Positions 1 through 6,018 are shown, counted from the stretch's first letter. The stretch: 6,018 nt of DNA from Syntrophothermus sp. UBA1445 (GCA_002329495.1 DCTH01000062.1:2014-8031); one strand, 5' to 3'. Numbers and translations are program-made. Notes: generated by a model not told the origin, from the letters alone.

Positions 1-436
1 ACCCGTAGTCTACATTGACCCCACAGCTGAAAAAACCGTTGCGGTCCATAGGTGATACGGTCATGGCCATAACTCCACCCGGCCGCAGGTTCCGGCGGGC
101 AATCAAATCGGCATCCCCCAGTTTTACTGGAGTGTAGGTATACATTCCCTTATTAACAAAGAAACGCTCGACCGGGCCCAGGTAAGGACAATCAAATTCC
201 ACCTTATTGGCGACTTCCGGACTGTTCAACAAGGTAGGACTTAGTCCTAAACCGGCAAATAACAATAGATCTTTCAATTCTCCAGCTAAAATCCTTTTCC
301 CCAGTGCATTGGCGAAAGCCACTGGCTGTCCATTGGCCAGTGAAAACCCAACTCCCTCTCCATCACGGATCTCGGCCACGGCTTCATCAGGTGTCTTGAG
401 CTTGCTCCTATACATCTCTTTCCATCTGTTCTCCAT
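1..436 (-). CDS. Acetyl-CoA hydrolase/4-hydroxybutyrate CoA-transferase family protein, N-terminal 145 residues (3' end beyond window)
   Basis: The product begins MENRWKEMYRSKLKTPDEAV and matches, from memory, the N-terminal domain of the acetyl-CoA hydrolase/transferase family. This family includes 4-hydroxybutyrate CoA-transferase, butyryl-CoA:acetate CoA-transferase and propionate/succinate CoA-transferases. Family marks are the opening W-x5-Y-x4-K-T-x-x-E/D-A-V pattern, a GPV-x-R-F segment near residue 88, and the signature SPMDRNGFFSCGVNVDY at residues 128-144. These enzymes move CoA between short-chain acyl-CoAs and free acids in the cytoplasm. The catalytic glutamate lies in the missing C-terminal half (the usual length is about 430-450 residues), so substrate and activity cannot be judged. 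ATG at 436-434 is the only start: an in-frame TAA lies at 470-472 with no ATG, GTG or TTG between, and a GGGGG Shine-Dalgarno-like run lies 7 nt upstream. It has its own promoter and a terminator separates it from the kinase gene. Butyrate/acetate exchange in a syntroph is my inference. Confidence 0.88.
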   Translation of the reverse strand, partial: MENRWKEMYRSKLKTPDEAVAEIRDGEGVGFSLANGQPVAFANALGKRILAGELKDLLLFAGLGLSPTLLNSPEVANKVEFDCPYLGPVERFFVNKGMYTYTPVKLGDADLIARRNLRPGGVMAMTVSPMDRNGFFSCGVNVDYG

Positions 437-477
437 TCGACTACCCCCAATCCGTTGGAAATCGATCCCTTATTTTA

Positions 478-506
478 AGTTTAGACACTCTTCGACAACC
501 TGGCAA
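478..506 (-). promoter_or_regulatory. SigA-type promoter for the CoA-transferase gene
   Basis: Read on the minus strand, a -35 box TTGCCA (506-501, 5 of 6 matches to TTGACA) is followed after exactly 17 nt by a -10 box TAAACT (483-478, 4 of 6 matches to TATAAT). This predicts a transcription start near 470 and a leader of about 35 nt before the ATG at 436. It lies just downstream of the kinase terminator, which fits an independent transcription unit. No operator is evident. Assigned by eye only. Confidence 0.5.
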
Positions 507-591
507 GCTGTCGTTTCAAATTTTGAATCATCGTTAGATTCTTATTTTCCATATCTTTTCCGCAATTCGGCCGTGTAAATCATCGCTGAGA

Positions 592-630
592 TAAAAAGAC
601 CGGTTATCAGCCTGCGCTTACACCGGTCTT
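592..630 (-). terminator. Intrinsic terminator of the histidine kinase gene
   Basis: On the minus strand, a perfect 9-bp stem AAGACCGGT / ACCGGTCTT (arms 630-622 and 604-596) encloses a 17-nt loop and runs straight into a T-rich tail (597-591), the usual form of a Rho-independent terminator. It sits about 70 nt past the kinase stop codon. On the plus strand the hairpin is followed by GGCTCTTTTT, so it could also work in reverse, but no plus-strand gene needs it. The rest of the 437-702 gap holds the CoA-transferase promoter and leader, and nothing else that I can support. Confidence 0.8.
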
Positions 631-702
631 GGCTCTTTTTAAGTCAGACTCCTTTGTAAACAACCTGAGAGAAGGGCATTGAAACATCCCCGATTACAGC
701 TC

Positions 703-2559
703 CTACCCCGGCTGCATCAGAGGGAAGATCACCTTGAAAACGGTGCCTCTCGAACCAGTTTGCACCTTTATTGTAGCGTTATGCCGCTGGGCAATGCTGT
801 AGCAAACGGCCAGTCCCAATCCTGTACCATCCGGCTTGGTGGTAAAGAAAGGGGTACCGATTTTCTCTTGCGTTTCAGTGCTCATGCCCGGGCCCTGGTC
901 ATGGATGGCCATTGTTACCCCATTTCGATTTTCGTAGGTTTTAATAGTTAATCGACCTTTGGCCGACATGGCCTCCAGTCCGTTACGGACTAGGTTCAAA
1001 ATCAATTGCCGGATTTCATCTTTATCGATCATTATATCCGGGATATTCCCCAGTTCCAGCTTGATGTACATATCTCTTTTGGTGGCATCTGATTGGAGCA
1101 AAGGCCAGAGGGCCTTTATCCTTTCGTTGAGGTTTTCCGGTTTCTTGTCAACCGGCTTATTCTTGGCCAGGGATAAGAATTCGGTTATTATGTCATTTGC
1201 CCGGTCGAGTTCCTCTATCATCAGTTGCATGTACTCACTGTCTTCAGCGTACCGATCCTGACCCTTTAGTAACTGCAGGAACCCTTTGACGGTACTCATT
1301 GGGTTCCTAATCTCGTGGGCAATACTGGCCGACATTTCTCCGATCATATTCAACCGGTCCAAACGGGCCATCTCTTGCTGGTATCGCCTCAATTGGGTAA
1401 TGTCATTAGCTATAGACAGGACACAGGGCTCGTTTTTCCAGGGTATCGCCACCCCTGACAATAATACAGTAAATATTTTTCCTGTATGCAAACGGAAGCG
1501 GGCTTCAAAATTCCGTACCACACCTTCTCTCTTGATCCTTTCTATATACCGGTGTCGCGCATGAGGCTGAATCCAGAAACCGGTATCAAAAATATTTTGT
1601 CCGATCAATTCTTCACGGGGACAGGCGTTTAGTTCCAGAAAAGTATCATTTACCTCCAGGATTGTCCCCTTGTTCATTGATACGATGAACATAGCATGGG
1701 GATTGGTGTTAAATGCTTTGTCAAAGATTTCCTGGGAGGATCGCAGTTCTTCGGTTGCCTTCTTACTTTCGGTAATGTCAATTGCCGAGCACAGTAAATG
1801 CTTTTCCTGGGCCAGCTCAAAAATACTTGCCGCCAATAAGGCGTAACCAATCTCTCCCGACTTTTTGCGGAACGAAACTTCGTAGTTACTGATGTAGCCA
1901 TATTCATTAATATGCTGCAGCATTTTTTGCCTGTCGTTAAGGTCACCCCAGTGGGGCAGTTCCTCTACCGACCTGCCCCGGAATTCCTCGCGCTCGTAGC
2001 CTAAATTTTTTCTGAATTCCCGGTTGATATCCAGCAGCGTATTGCACCGCAGCCTGGTTATTGTCATCATGGCCTGGTTGTACTCAAATGCTTTGGAGAA
2101 TTTTTCCTCTGACCAGCGCAAGCTATCTGCTACCTTCTTGCTTTCACTTACGTCTCGAACAATCATGGATGATCGAATGCGGCCATTAGAGTCCTTAAAT
2201 AAAATATAGGTTATCTCTCCCTCGAATCTGGTCCCGTCCTGATGCAATAAGGTGATCTCACCATGGAAACTCCCAGGCTGTTCTCTTTCCCCGAATGCTT
2301 CCCGGGAGCGGGGATCATCAAAATCGATGATGGCACCTCTTCCCACGGCACACATTTCCTCGGCACTTCTCCCGAACATGCGACAGGCAGCTGCATTAAC
2401 GGACAGTATGCTACCATCAGGAAGGCCAAATATTATCGCATCAGGACTGTTATCAAATATCGCCTGATGATACAGGTTGGTGTCCTCATTTGAGGAACTC
2501 GCCGGGTTTCCTGAATTGGCAAGGCCGGTAACTTTTTCAGTCGATTTAGCAGCAGTCAT
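703..2559 (-). CDS. Soluble PAS-PAS-PAS sensor histidine kinase, sporulation-kinase-like
   Basis: This is a 618-residue orphan sensor kinase that autophosphorylates on histidine using ATP and passes the phosphate to a response regulator. It has three PAS domains at roughly residues 30-140, 150-265 and 275-390. The first two end in the typical D-V/I-T/S-E-S-K-K exit and the third in NDITQL. The kinase core follows: the H-box SIAHEIRNPMSTVKGFLQLL has its phospho-acceptor at His415, the N-box is LNLVRNGLEA (Asn522/Asn526), the G1 box is DQGPGM (554-559), and FFTTKPDGTGLGLAV (571-585) forms the F and G2 boxes. All catalytic motifs look intact. No signal peptide, membrane span, HAMP or receiver domain is visible, so it should be cytoplasmic and sense an internal cue. 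HEIRNP followed by KGFLQL resembles Bacillus Spo0A-phosphorelay kinases (KinA/KinE), so Spo0A is a plausible but unproven target. The PAS ligand is unknown. The start at 2559 is fixed by an in-frame TAG at 2568-2566; an AAAGG-type ribosome site lies upstream. It is flanked by terminators, so it is probably monocistronic. Confidence 0.93.
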   Translation of the reverse strand: MTAAKSTEKVTGLANSGNPASSSNEDTNLYHQAIFDNSPDAIIFGLPDGSILSVNAAACRMFGRSAEEMCAVGRGAIIDFDDPRSREAFGEREQPGSFHGEITLLHQDGTRFEGEITYILFKDSNGRIRSSMIVRDVSESKKVADSLRWSEEKFSKAFEYNQAMMTITRLRCNTLLDINREFRKNLGYEREEFRGRSVEELPHWGDLNDRQKMLQHINEYGYISNYEVSFRKKSGEIGYALLAASIFELAQEKHLLCSAIDITESKKATEELRSSQEIFDKAFNTNPHAMFIVSMNKGTILEVNDTFLELNACPREELIGQNIFDTGFWIQPHARHRYIERIKREGVVRNFEARFRLHTGKIFTVLLSGVAIPWKNEPCVLSIANDITQLRRYQQEMARLDRLNMIGEMSASIAHEIRNPMSTVKGFLQLLKGQDRYAEDSEYMQLMIEELDRANDIITEFLSLAKNKPVDKKPENLNERIKALWPLLQSDATKRDMYIKLELGNIPDIMIDKDEIRQLILNLVRNGLEAMSAKGRLTIKTYENRNGVTMAIHDQGPGMSTETQEKIGTPFFTTKPDGTGLGLAVCYSIAQRHNATIKVQTGSRGTVFKVIFPLMQPG

Positions 2560-2618
2560 TGAAGCCTACCTTTCAATAAAGTTCCGCCGATGTCGATGCT
2601 ACAATTCTACTAACACTG

Positions 2619-2634
2619 TCAGCATTCCTGCTGA
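2619..2634 (-). other. Small GNRA-capped hairpin in the kinase mRNA leader
   Basis: On the minus strand, TCAGCA-GGAA-TGCTGA forms a perfect 6-bp stem closed by a GGAA (GNRA-class) tetraloop, about 60 nt upstream of the kinase ATG. If transcription starts near 2650 it lies in the 5' leader. It has no T-tract, so it is not a terminator. It fits no riboswitch class I recognise. It may only stabilise the mRNA or be chance. Confidence 0.3.
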
Positions 2635-2658
2635 AATTTGGGTTACGTTGAAAAAATA

Positions 2659-2687
2659 GTCATAATGTGGCAGTGATTTATCACCAA
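2659..2687 (-). promoter_or_regulatory. Weak candidate promoter for the histidine kinase gene
   Basis: Minus-strand TTGGTG (2687-2682, 3 of 6 matches to the -35 consensus) and TATGAC (2664-2659, 4 of 6 matches to the -10 consensus) are 17 nt apart. Some promoter is needed in 2560-2711 because a strong terminator closes the upstream gene. This is the best-spaced pair I could find, but the match is poor and the true promoter could be elsewhere or use an alternative sigma factor. Confidence 0.3.
2673..2684. promoter_or_regulatory. Palindrome GTGATTTATCAC, possible operator
   Basis: This is a 12-bp inverted repeat with 5-bp arms GTGAT/ATCAC around a 2-bp centre. It lies between the terminator of the flavodiiron gene and the kinase start, overlapping the end of the -35 box and part of the spacer of the candidate kinase promoter. 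The placement suits a repressor site. It resembles half of a CRP/FNR-type dyad but lacks the longer spacing those sites need. The binding protein is unknown, and chance occurrence is possible for such short arms. Confidence 0.25.
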
Positions 2688-2711
2688 TCGACTCCAAATC
2701 CTGAACACCAG

Positions 2712-2741
2712 TAAAAGACACCCTGAATAAGGGTGCCTTTT
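2712..2741 (-). terminator. Intrinsic terminator of the flavodiiron fusion gene
   Basis: On the minus strand, the stem GGCACCCT / AGGGTGTC (8 bp with one G-T wobble) has a 5-nt loop and is followed by TTTT. A run of AAAA before the stem can pair with that T-tract and lengthen it to 12 bp. It starts about 45 nt after the stop codon at 2787, the usual place for a Rho-independent terminator, and separates the oxygen-defence module from the kinase gene. Confidence 0.85.
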
Positions 2742-2786
2742 GTGAAATGGGGATGGGTGTTGTTATGTGGTTATAAAAATCTGTTC

Positions 2787-5396
2787 TTATTCCACTGGGT
2801 CAAACAGGTTCTTGGGAGCACCACAAACTGGACATACATCCGGCGGTTCCGGGCCCTCATGTATATATCCGCACCGACGGCACTTCCACTTGTTGGCCTT
2901 TACCTTACCGCCCCGGCCCACCGCACGCAGGGCCCCGGTTGCCTGAACCTTGGGAGCAATAATAATTGCTCCGATCAAAGCGCCATCCTTGATAAAGTAT
3001 ATTTTAAACGAGCCCGCCACCGGGTCACTGCTGGTCACAATGCGGCAGTTTTCCGGAGGCTGGTTAACGTCACCCACTGAGAATATCTCCTGGTCAAACA
3101 CCGCCAACATGGTGGACAACTTCGGAGGATCGTATTCCAGCCAATCCCCGGTCGCGTTTGCCCCGGCCACGCGCCCCATTTCTACAGCCACAGTCCATAA
3201 TCCGGCTACAACCCCGTTGTATTCTGCAACGTCGCCGCAGGCCAGAACATCATTGGCGCTGGTCCGCATGCCGCTGTCGACCACCACTCCCCGATTGACA
3301 TTCAAGCCACCCCTTTGGGCCAGTCCCGTATTGGGCCTGACTCCCGTGGAAAGCAGTACAAAGTCGCAAGGGATCTCCCGCCCATCGGACAACCTAACCC
3401 CAGTGACCCGCTCCTGTCCCAATATCTCGCCGGTTGACGCCCCCAGGAACAGTTCTATTCCGGCTTTAGTCAGGATTTCCTCCAGGCGTTCGGAAGCGTC
3501 CTGGTCTAACTGCCGCGGCATGAGCCGAGGTGAGGCTTCTATTATGGCGACCTCAAAGCCGCCTTCCTTCAACTCATAGGCCGCCTCCAGACCCAGGACT
3601 CCCCCACCGATGATAACTGCTTTCTTAAGGCCCTTACTGTATTCCCTGATGCGGTCCGCATCTTCCAGGCTGCGTAGCGCAAAAACCCCCTGCAGGTCGT
3701 TGCCGGGAATAGGAGGAATAAAGCTATAAGCTCCAGTAGCCACAATCAATTTAGAGTATGAAACCTGCGTACCATCCTCAAGGGTAATTTTCCTTTCCCC
3801 AGGGTTTATCTCCGAGATCGCTTTTCCAGTAAAAACTTCAATGCGGTTTTCCCGGAACCAGGATTCCGGATGGACAAATAGCGCATCATCAGCCAGCCTT
3901 TCGGTCATGCATTCGGCCAGAGCCGTACGGTAGTATACCGGGAAGGGTTCCTGGGTAAAAATTTGTATCCTACCGGTCCGGTCACGTTTACGAATGGCCT
4001 CGGCAGCTGTCAAAGCTGCAATTCCCCCGCCGGCAATTACATACGTATCCTCAGTGTCGTTGATAAACTCATCTTCCGGCTGCACCCGCACAAAATTTTC
4101 GCGGCTGACTCCACATGCCGGACACACATTTGGCGGTTCTTCTCCCTGAAAAACCTGTCCGCAGACCAGGCAGCGCCAGCTGGTTTTGGTCTTTGGCGTG
4201 AGAAAATCGATTAACCGGCGCCCAAAGTTCACGCCCCACTCAAAGGCTTGCTCCAGCTGAGCTCCCGAAGGATTAAAGTTGATTTTCAATCCAGGTACTA
4301 CCTGCATTCTGAGCGCGCGCAATCTGGCTTCTATATTGGGCACCGCTTCGCCACTCCACCCGTAAGATCCGAAAGCGCCCGCCAGTTTGTTGCCGTGTAC
4401 TACCGGAGATAGACTATAGAGCAACTGCCAGATGGGAGGCAGCGCATCTCCTACCAAAGTGGGCGAACCCACCAGAAGAGCATCGGCACCTGCAACCTCT
4501 TGTAGCACTTCTTCTACCGGAGTTTCCACCAGATCGTAGCTTTGGATGTCAAAATCACCCATCATGGATACACCTTCAATTATCGATTCCGCCATATTGC
4601 GGGTGTAGCCATAGGCTGAGACGTAAGGGACTACTATACGGGGCTTCTCACTGCGCTGTGGCGGCCGGGTCCATTCCCGGTAACGATTGATAAAGCTGTC
4701 CAGATTCGAACGCAGAATGGGGCCGTGCCCCGGGCAGATAACATCAATAGCCAACCCTTCAATCTTGTCCAAGGCCTGGGCCAGGTAAGGCTTAAACGGA
4801 CCCAGAATCATCTTAAAATAGTATTCATAGGCATCGGAAAAGTCAGCCTCAATAAGATCATTAAATAACCGTTCGTCACTGTAATGAGATCCAAATGAAT
4901 CACAACTGAATAGTACCCGGTCTTCTTCGCAATAGGTGTAAATGGAATCAGGCCAGTGCAAAAATGGCGCATCAATAAAATGCAGGGTCTTGTCCCCCAG
5001 AGAAATAACGTCCCCGTCTTTGACCGCCATCTTTCGAAAGTCACGATTGGCAATCTCGGCCAAAAACGTAAGCGCAATAGGACTTCCAACCACTGTCGCC
5101 CCCGGCGCTATTTTTAATAGCTCGGCAACTGAACCGGTATGGTCAGGTTCGGTATGATTAAGAATCAGGAAATCAATCTTGGATGGATCGATAATCTCTT
5201 TGATTCGCTCCAGGAATTCGGGAAAAAAGCGGTCCTTTACTGTTTCTAGAAGAGCAGTCTTTTGCGATCCTTTAACCAAATAAGAGTTATAGGTCGTTCC
5301 ATATTCGGTGGTCATTACAATATCAAAAACCTTGAGGTCCGGGTTTAAGGCCCCAACCCACCAAATGCCATTCTTAACCGGTACTGCGTGCTTCAT
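2787..5396 (-). CDS. Five-domain flavodiiron protein fused to rubredoxin, NADH:rubredoxin oxidoreductase and a second rubredoxin
   Basis: This 869-residue cytoplasmic protein should be a self-contained NADH-driven reductase of O2 (possibly H2O2 or NO). Residues 1-245 are the metallo-beta-lactamase-like diiron domain with a full ligand set: His81-x-Glu83-x-Asp85, His147, Asp166, His224. Residues 253-395 are a flavodoxin-like FMN domain (SAYGYTRNMAE near 260). Residues 406-438 are a rubredoxin (Cys409, 412, 425, 428). Residues 450-815 are an FAD/NAD(P) oxidoreductase: FAD motif GGGIAA (456-461), NAD motif GGGVLG (597-602) with Glu620 at the end of the following strand, which favours NADH, the second FAD motif ACGD (719-722), and a rubredoxin-reductase C-terminal domain. 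Residues 836-865 are a second rubredoxin (Cys839, 842, 855, 858). The predicted path is NADH-FAD-rubredoxin(s)-FMN-diiron. I recall a five-domain flavodiiron protein of this kind described from Syntrophomonas wolfei as an NADH:O2/H2O2 oxidoreductase (not checked). The start is certain: AGGAGG lies 6 nt upstream and an in-frame TAG lies at 5411-5409. No frameshift or missing ligand was seen. Confidence 0.96.
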   Translation of the reverse strand: MKHAVPVKNGIWWVGALNPDLKVFDIVMTTEYGTTYNSYLVKGSQKTALLETVKDRFFPEFLERIKEIIDPSKIDFLILNHTEPDHTGSVAELLKIAPGATVVGSPIALTFLAEIANRDFRKMAVKDGDVISLGDKTLHFIDAPFLHWPDSIYTYCEEDRVLFSCDSFGSHYSDERLFNDLIEADFSDAYEYYFKMILGPFKPYLAQALDKIEGLAIDVICPGHGPILRSNLDSFINRYREWTRPPQRSEKPRIVVPYVSAYGYTRNMAESIIEGVSMMGDFDIQSYDLVETPVEEVLQEVAGADALLVGSPTLVGDALPPIWQLLYSLSPVVHGNKLAGAFGSYGWSGEAVPNIEARLRALRMQVVPGLKINFNPSGAQLEQAFEWGVNFGRRLIDFLTPKTKTSWRCLVCGQVFQGEEPPNVCPACGVSRENFVRVQPEDEFINDTEDTYVIAGGGIAALTAAEAIRKRDRTGRIQIFTQEPFPVYYRTALAECMTERLADDALFVHPESWFRENRIEVFTGKAISEINPGERKITLEDGTQVSYSKLIVATGAYSFIPPIPGNDLQGVFALRSLEDADRIREYSKGLKKAVIIGGGVLGLEAAYELKEGGFEVAIIEASPRLMPRQLDQDASERLEEILTKAGIELFLGASTGEILGQERVTGVRLSDGREIPCDFVLLSTGVRPNTGLAQRGGLNVNRGVVVDSGMRTSANDVLACGDVAEYNGVVAGLWTVAVEMGRVAGANATGDWLEYDPPKLSTMLAVFDQEIFSVGDVNQPPENCRIVTSSDPVAGSFKIYFIKDGALIGAIIIAPKVQATGALRAVGRGGKVKANKWKCRRCGYIHEGPEPPDVCPVCGAPKNLFDPVE

Positions 5397-5402
5397 ATTA
5401 CG

Positions 5403-5410
5403 CCTCCTCT
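5403..5410 (-). promoter_or_regulatory. Strong ribosome binding site of the flavodiiron fusion
   Basis: Minus-strand AGAGGAGG ends 6 nt before the ATG at 5396. It is the strongest Shine-Dalgarno site in the window and, with the in-frame TAG just upstream, settles the start codon. It suggests high translation of this very large enzyme. Confidence 0.85.
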
Positions 5411-5423
5411 ATTCCCCAAAATT

Positions 5424-5510
5424 ATTGGAGCGGATGCCACCCTCGGTGTAACGCAAATAAACTTGTTAGGTGTGAAATTCCATTGACAGGGGGAGGGATC
5501 CGCTCCGAAT
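5424..5510 (-). repeat. Long imperfect inverted repeat (hairpin) in the rubrerythrin-flavodiiron gap
   Basis: The arms GGAGCGGAT (5427-5435) and ATCCGCTCC (5498-5506) are perfect reverse complements. Pairing continues inward to 5444/5489 with two mismatches and one G-T wobble, giving an 18-position stem around a 44-nt AT-rich loop. With one bulged base it extends outward by 3 bp (5424-5426/5508-5510). In the minus-strand transcript it would lie between the rubrerythrin stop and the flavodiiron ribosome site. It could be a processing or stability element, a weak terminator/attenuator (it is followed by AATAATTTT rather than a clean T-run), or a small MITE-like insertion. No convincing promoter was found in this gap, which would fit co-transcription with the rubrerythrin. 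Confidence 0.65.
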
Positions 5511-5542
5511 TAGCTCACTTATCTGACCTAGCCGCTTTTGGC

Positions 5543-6018
5543 TTAGAAATACCGTTTTAACAGGCCGGCAAAGGCTGCCCCGTGTCGGGCCTCATCTTTA
5601 CACATTTCGTGAACGGTGTCATGTATAGCGTCATAGTTTAGCTGCTTGGCTTTAGTTGCCAGATCCTTCTTGCCCTGGCAGGCACCATGTTCTGCTTCTA
5701 CTCTCATCGTCAGGTTTTGCTTGGTATCCGCCTTGACGACCTCGCCAAGCAGTTCCGCGAATTTGGCCGCGTGTTCAGCCTCTTCCCAGGCAATCCTCTT
5801 ATAGGCCTCGGCAATCTCGGGGAAGCCTTCCCGGTCAGCTTGCCTGCTCATCGCGAGATACATGCCAACCTCAGTGCACTCCCCAACAAAATTGGCCCTT
5901 AAGAGTTCCACAACTTCTGCATCTACCCCGGCACCGACACCGATCTTGTGTTCATCGGCCCAGGCCAGCCGGTCGGAGACGACAACCTCTGAAAACTTAT
6001 CCCCGCTGGCACCACACT
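5543..6018 (-). CDS. Reverse rubrerythrin (NADH peroxidase type), C-terminal 157 residues; N-terminus beyond window
   Basis: The frame stays open to the right edge. The visible product opens with [10 protein letters not shown], the tail of a rubredoxin CPxCG knuckle, so the rubredoxin lies before the diiron domain. That is the reverse order to classical rubrerythrin, and it is the layout of the clostridial reverse rubrerythrins that act as NADH-dependent peroxidases with a reductase partner. The four-helix diiron domain follows: a conserved GECTE segment (46-49 of the visible part), EEAEH (78-82), VEAEH (106-110), and [11 protein letters not shown] (136-146), supplying the paired ExxH-type ligands. 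The family is typically about 180 residues, so some 20-25 residues with the first CxxC pair are missing. An internal GTG at 5911 is not the start, because conserved sequence continues upstream of it. The role is peroxide removal in the cytoplasm of an anaerobe. It lies 146 nt upstream of the flavodiiron fusion on the same strand, and the rubredoxin-reductase part of that fusion is a possible electron donor (inference). Confidence 0.93.
   Translation of the reverse strand, partial: CGASGDKFSEVVVSDRLAWADEHKIGVGAGVDAEVVELLRANFVGECTEVGMYLAMSRQADREGFPEIAEAYKRIAWEEAEHAAKFAELLGEVVKADTKQNLTMRVEAEHGACQGKKDLATKAKQLNYDAIHDTVHEMCKDEARHGAAFAGLLKRYF

Noticed and set aside
481..552. Tiny minus-strand reading frame of 23 codons (MENKNLTMIQNL...) upstream of the CoA-transferase
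   Set aside because: It has a weak ribosome site, lacks the SQxLD motif that would make it a Spo0E-like peptide, and overlaps the -35 and -10 boxes of a good promoter. Most likely chance.
542..583. 13-codon minus-strand frame (MIYTAELRKRYGK) in the same gap
   Set aside because: No ribosome site, very short, and it lies just past the kinase terminator.
2950..3579. Plus-strand open frame of 209 codons
   Set aside because: It lies wholly antisense to the well-supported oxidoreductase domain of the flavodiiron fusion, has no family resemblance, and its low-complexity Ser/Pro/Thr content is typical of a shadow frame.
5427..5450. T-box-like sequence AGGGTGGCATCCGC on the minus strand upstream of the flavodiiron gene
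   Set aside because: It resembles the T-box consensus AGGGUGGNACCGCG but has an extra base, pairs with upstream rather than downstream sequence, lacks room for a stem I specifier region, and precedes a gene unrelated to amino acids or tRNA charging.
5483..5511. Perfect TTGACA on the plus strand as a promoter -35
   Set aside because: No acceptable -10 box lies 16-18 nt downstream, and there is no plus-strand gene for it to drive. It falls at the edge of the hairpin loop and stem.
5530..5543. Short hairpin AGCC/GGCT at the rubrerythrin stop codon as a terminator
   Set aside because: Only 4 bp, with no T-tract on the minus strand. Too weak to call.
5909..5911. GTG as start codon of a 122-residue rubrerythrin
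   Set aside because: The frame continues upstream with conserved family sequence, including the end of a rubredoxin domain, to the window edge, so the gene is simply cut by the window.

Overview
The window reads as a stretch of chromosome from a strictly anaerobic, probably spore-forming member of the Firmicutes/Clostridia. The best guess is a Syntrophomonas-like or related syntrophic fatty-acid oxidiser. This is inferred from three things together: a five-domain flavodiiron/rubredoxin/NADH:rubredoxin oxidoreductase fusion, a reverse rubrerythrin, and an acetate/butyrate-type CoA-transferase, plus a histidine kinase with an H-box typical of sporulation kinases. The species cannot be fixed from the sequence alone.

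All four real genes lie on the minus strand, so transcription runs right to left. From the right edge: (1) a 5'-truncated reverse rubrerythrin (5543-6018); (2) a 146-nt gap with an unusually long imperfect hairpin and a strong Shine-Dalgarno site; (3) an 869-residue flavodiiron fusion (2787-5396), closed by a clear intrinsic terminator (2712-2741); (4) a short regulatory gap with a weak promoter, a small palindrome and a GNRA-capped hairpin; (5) a soluble three-PAS histidine kinase (703-2559), closed by a second intrinsic terminator (592-630); (6) a good SigA-type promoter (478-506) driving a 3'-truncated CoA-transferase (1-436).

Functionally, the right two thirds form an oxidative-stress module. 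The fusion should carry NADH electrons through FAD, rubredoxin iron and FMN to a diiron site that reduces O2 (or H2O2 or NO). The rubrerythrin next to it should remove peroxide. The kinase and the CoA-transferase appear to be independent transcription units, since each is bracketed by terminators and candidate promoters. The kinase has no response regulator beside it and most likely feeds a distant partner, plausibly Spo0A. The CoA-transferase belongs to short-chain acyl-CoA energy metabolism. No tRNA, rRNA, CRISPR array, insertion sequence or prophage feature was seen, and no gene-free stretch exceeds about 270 nt.
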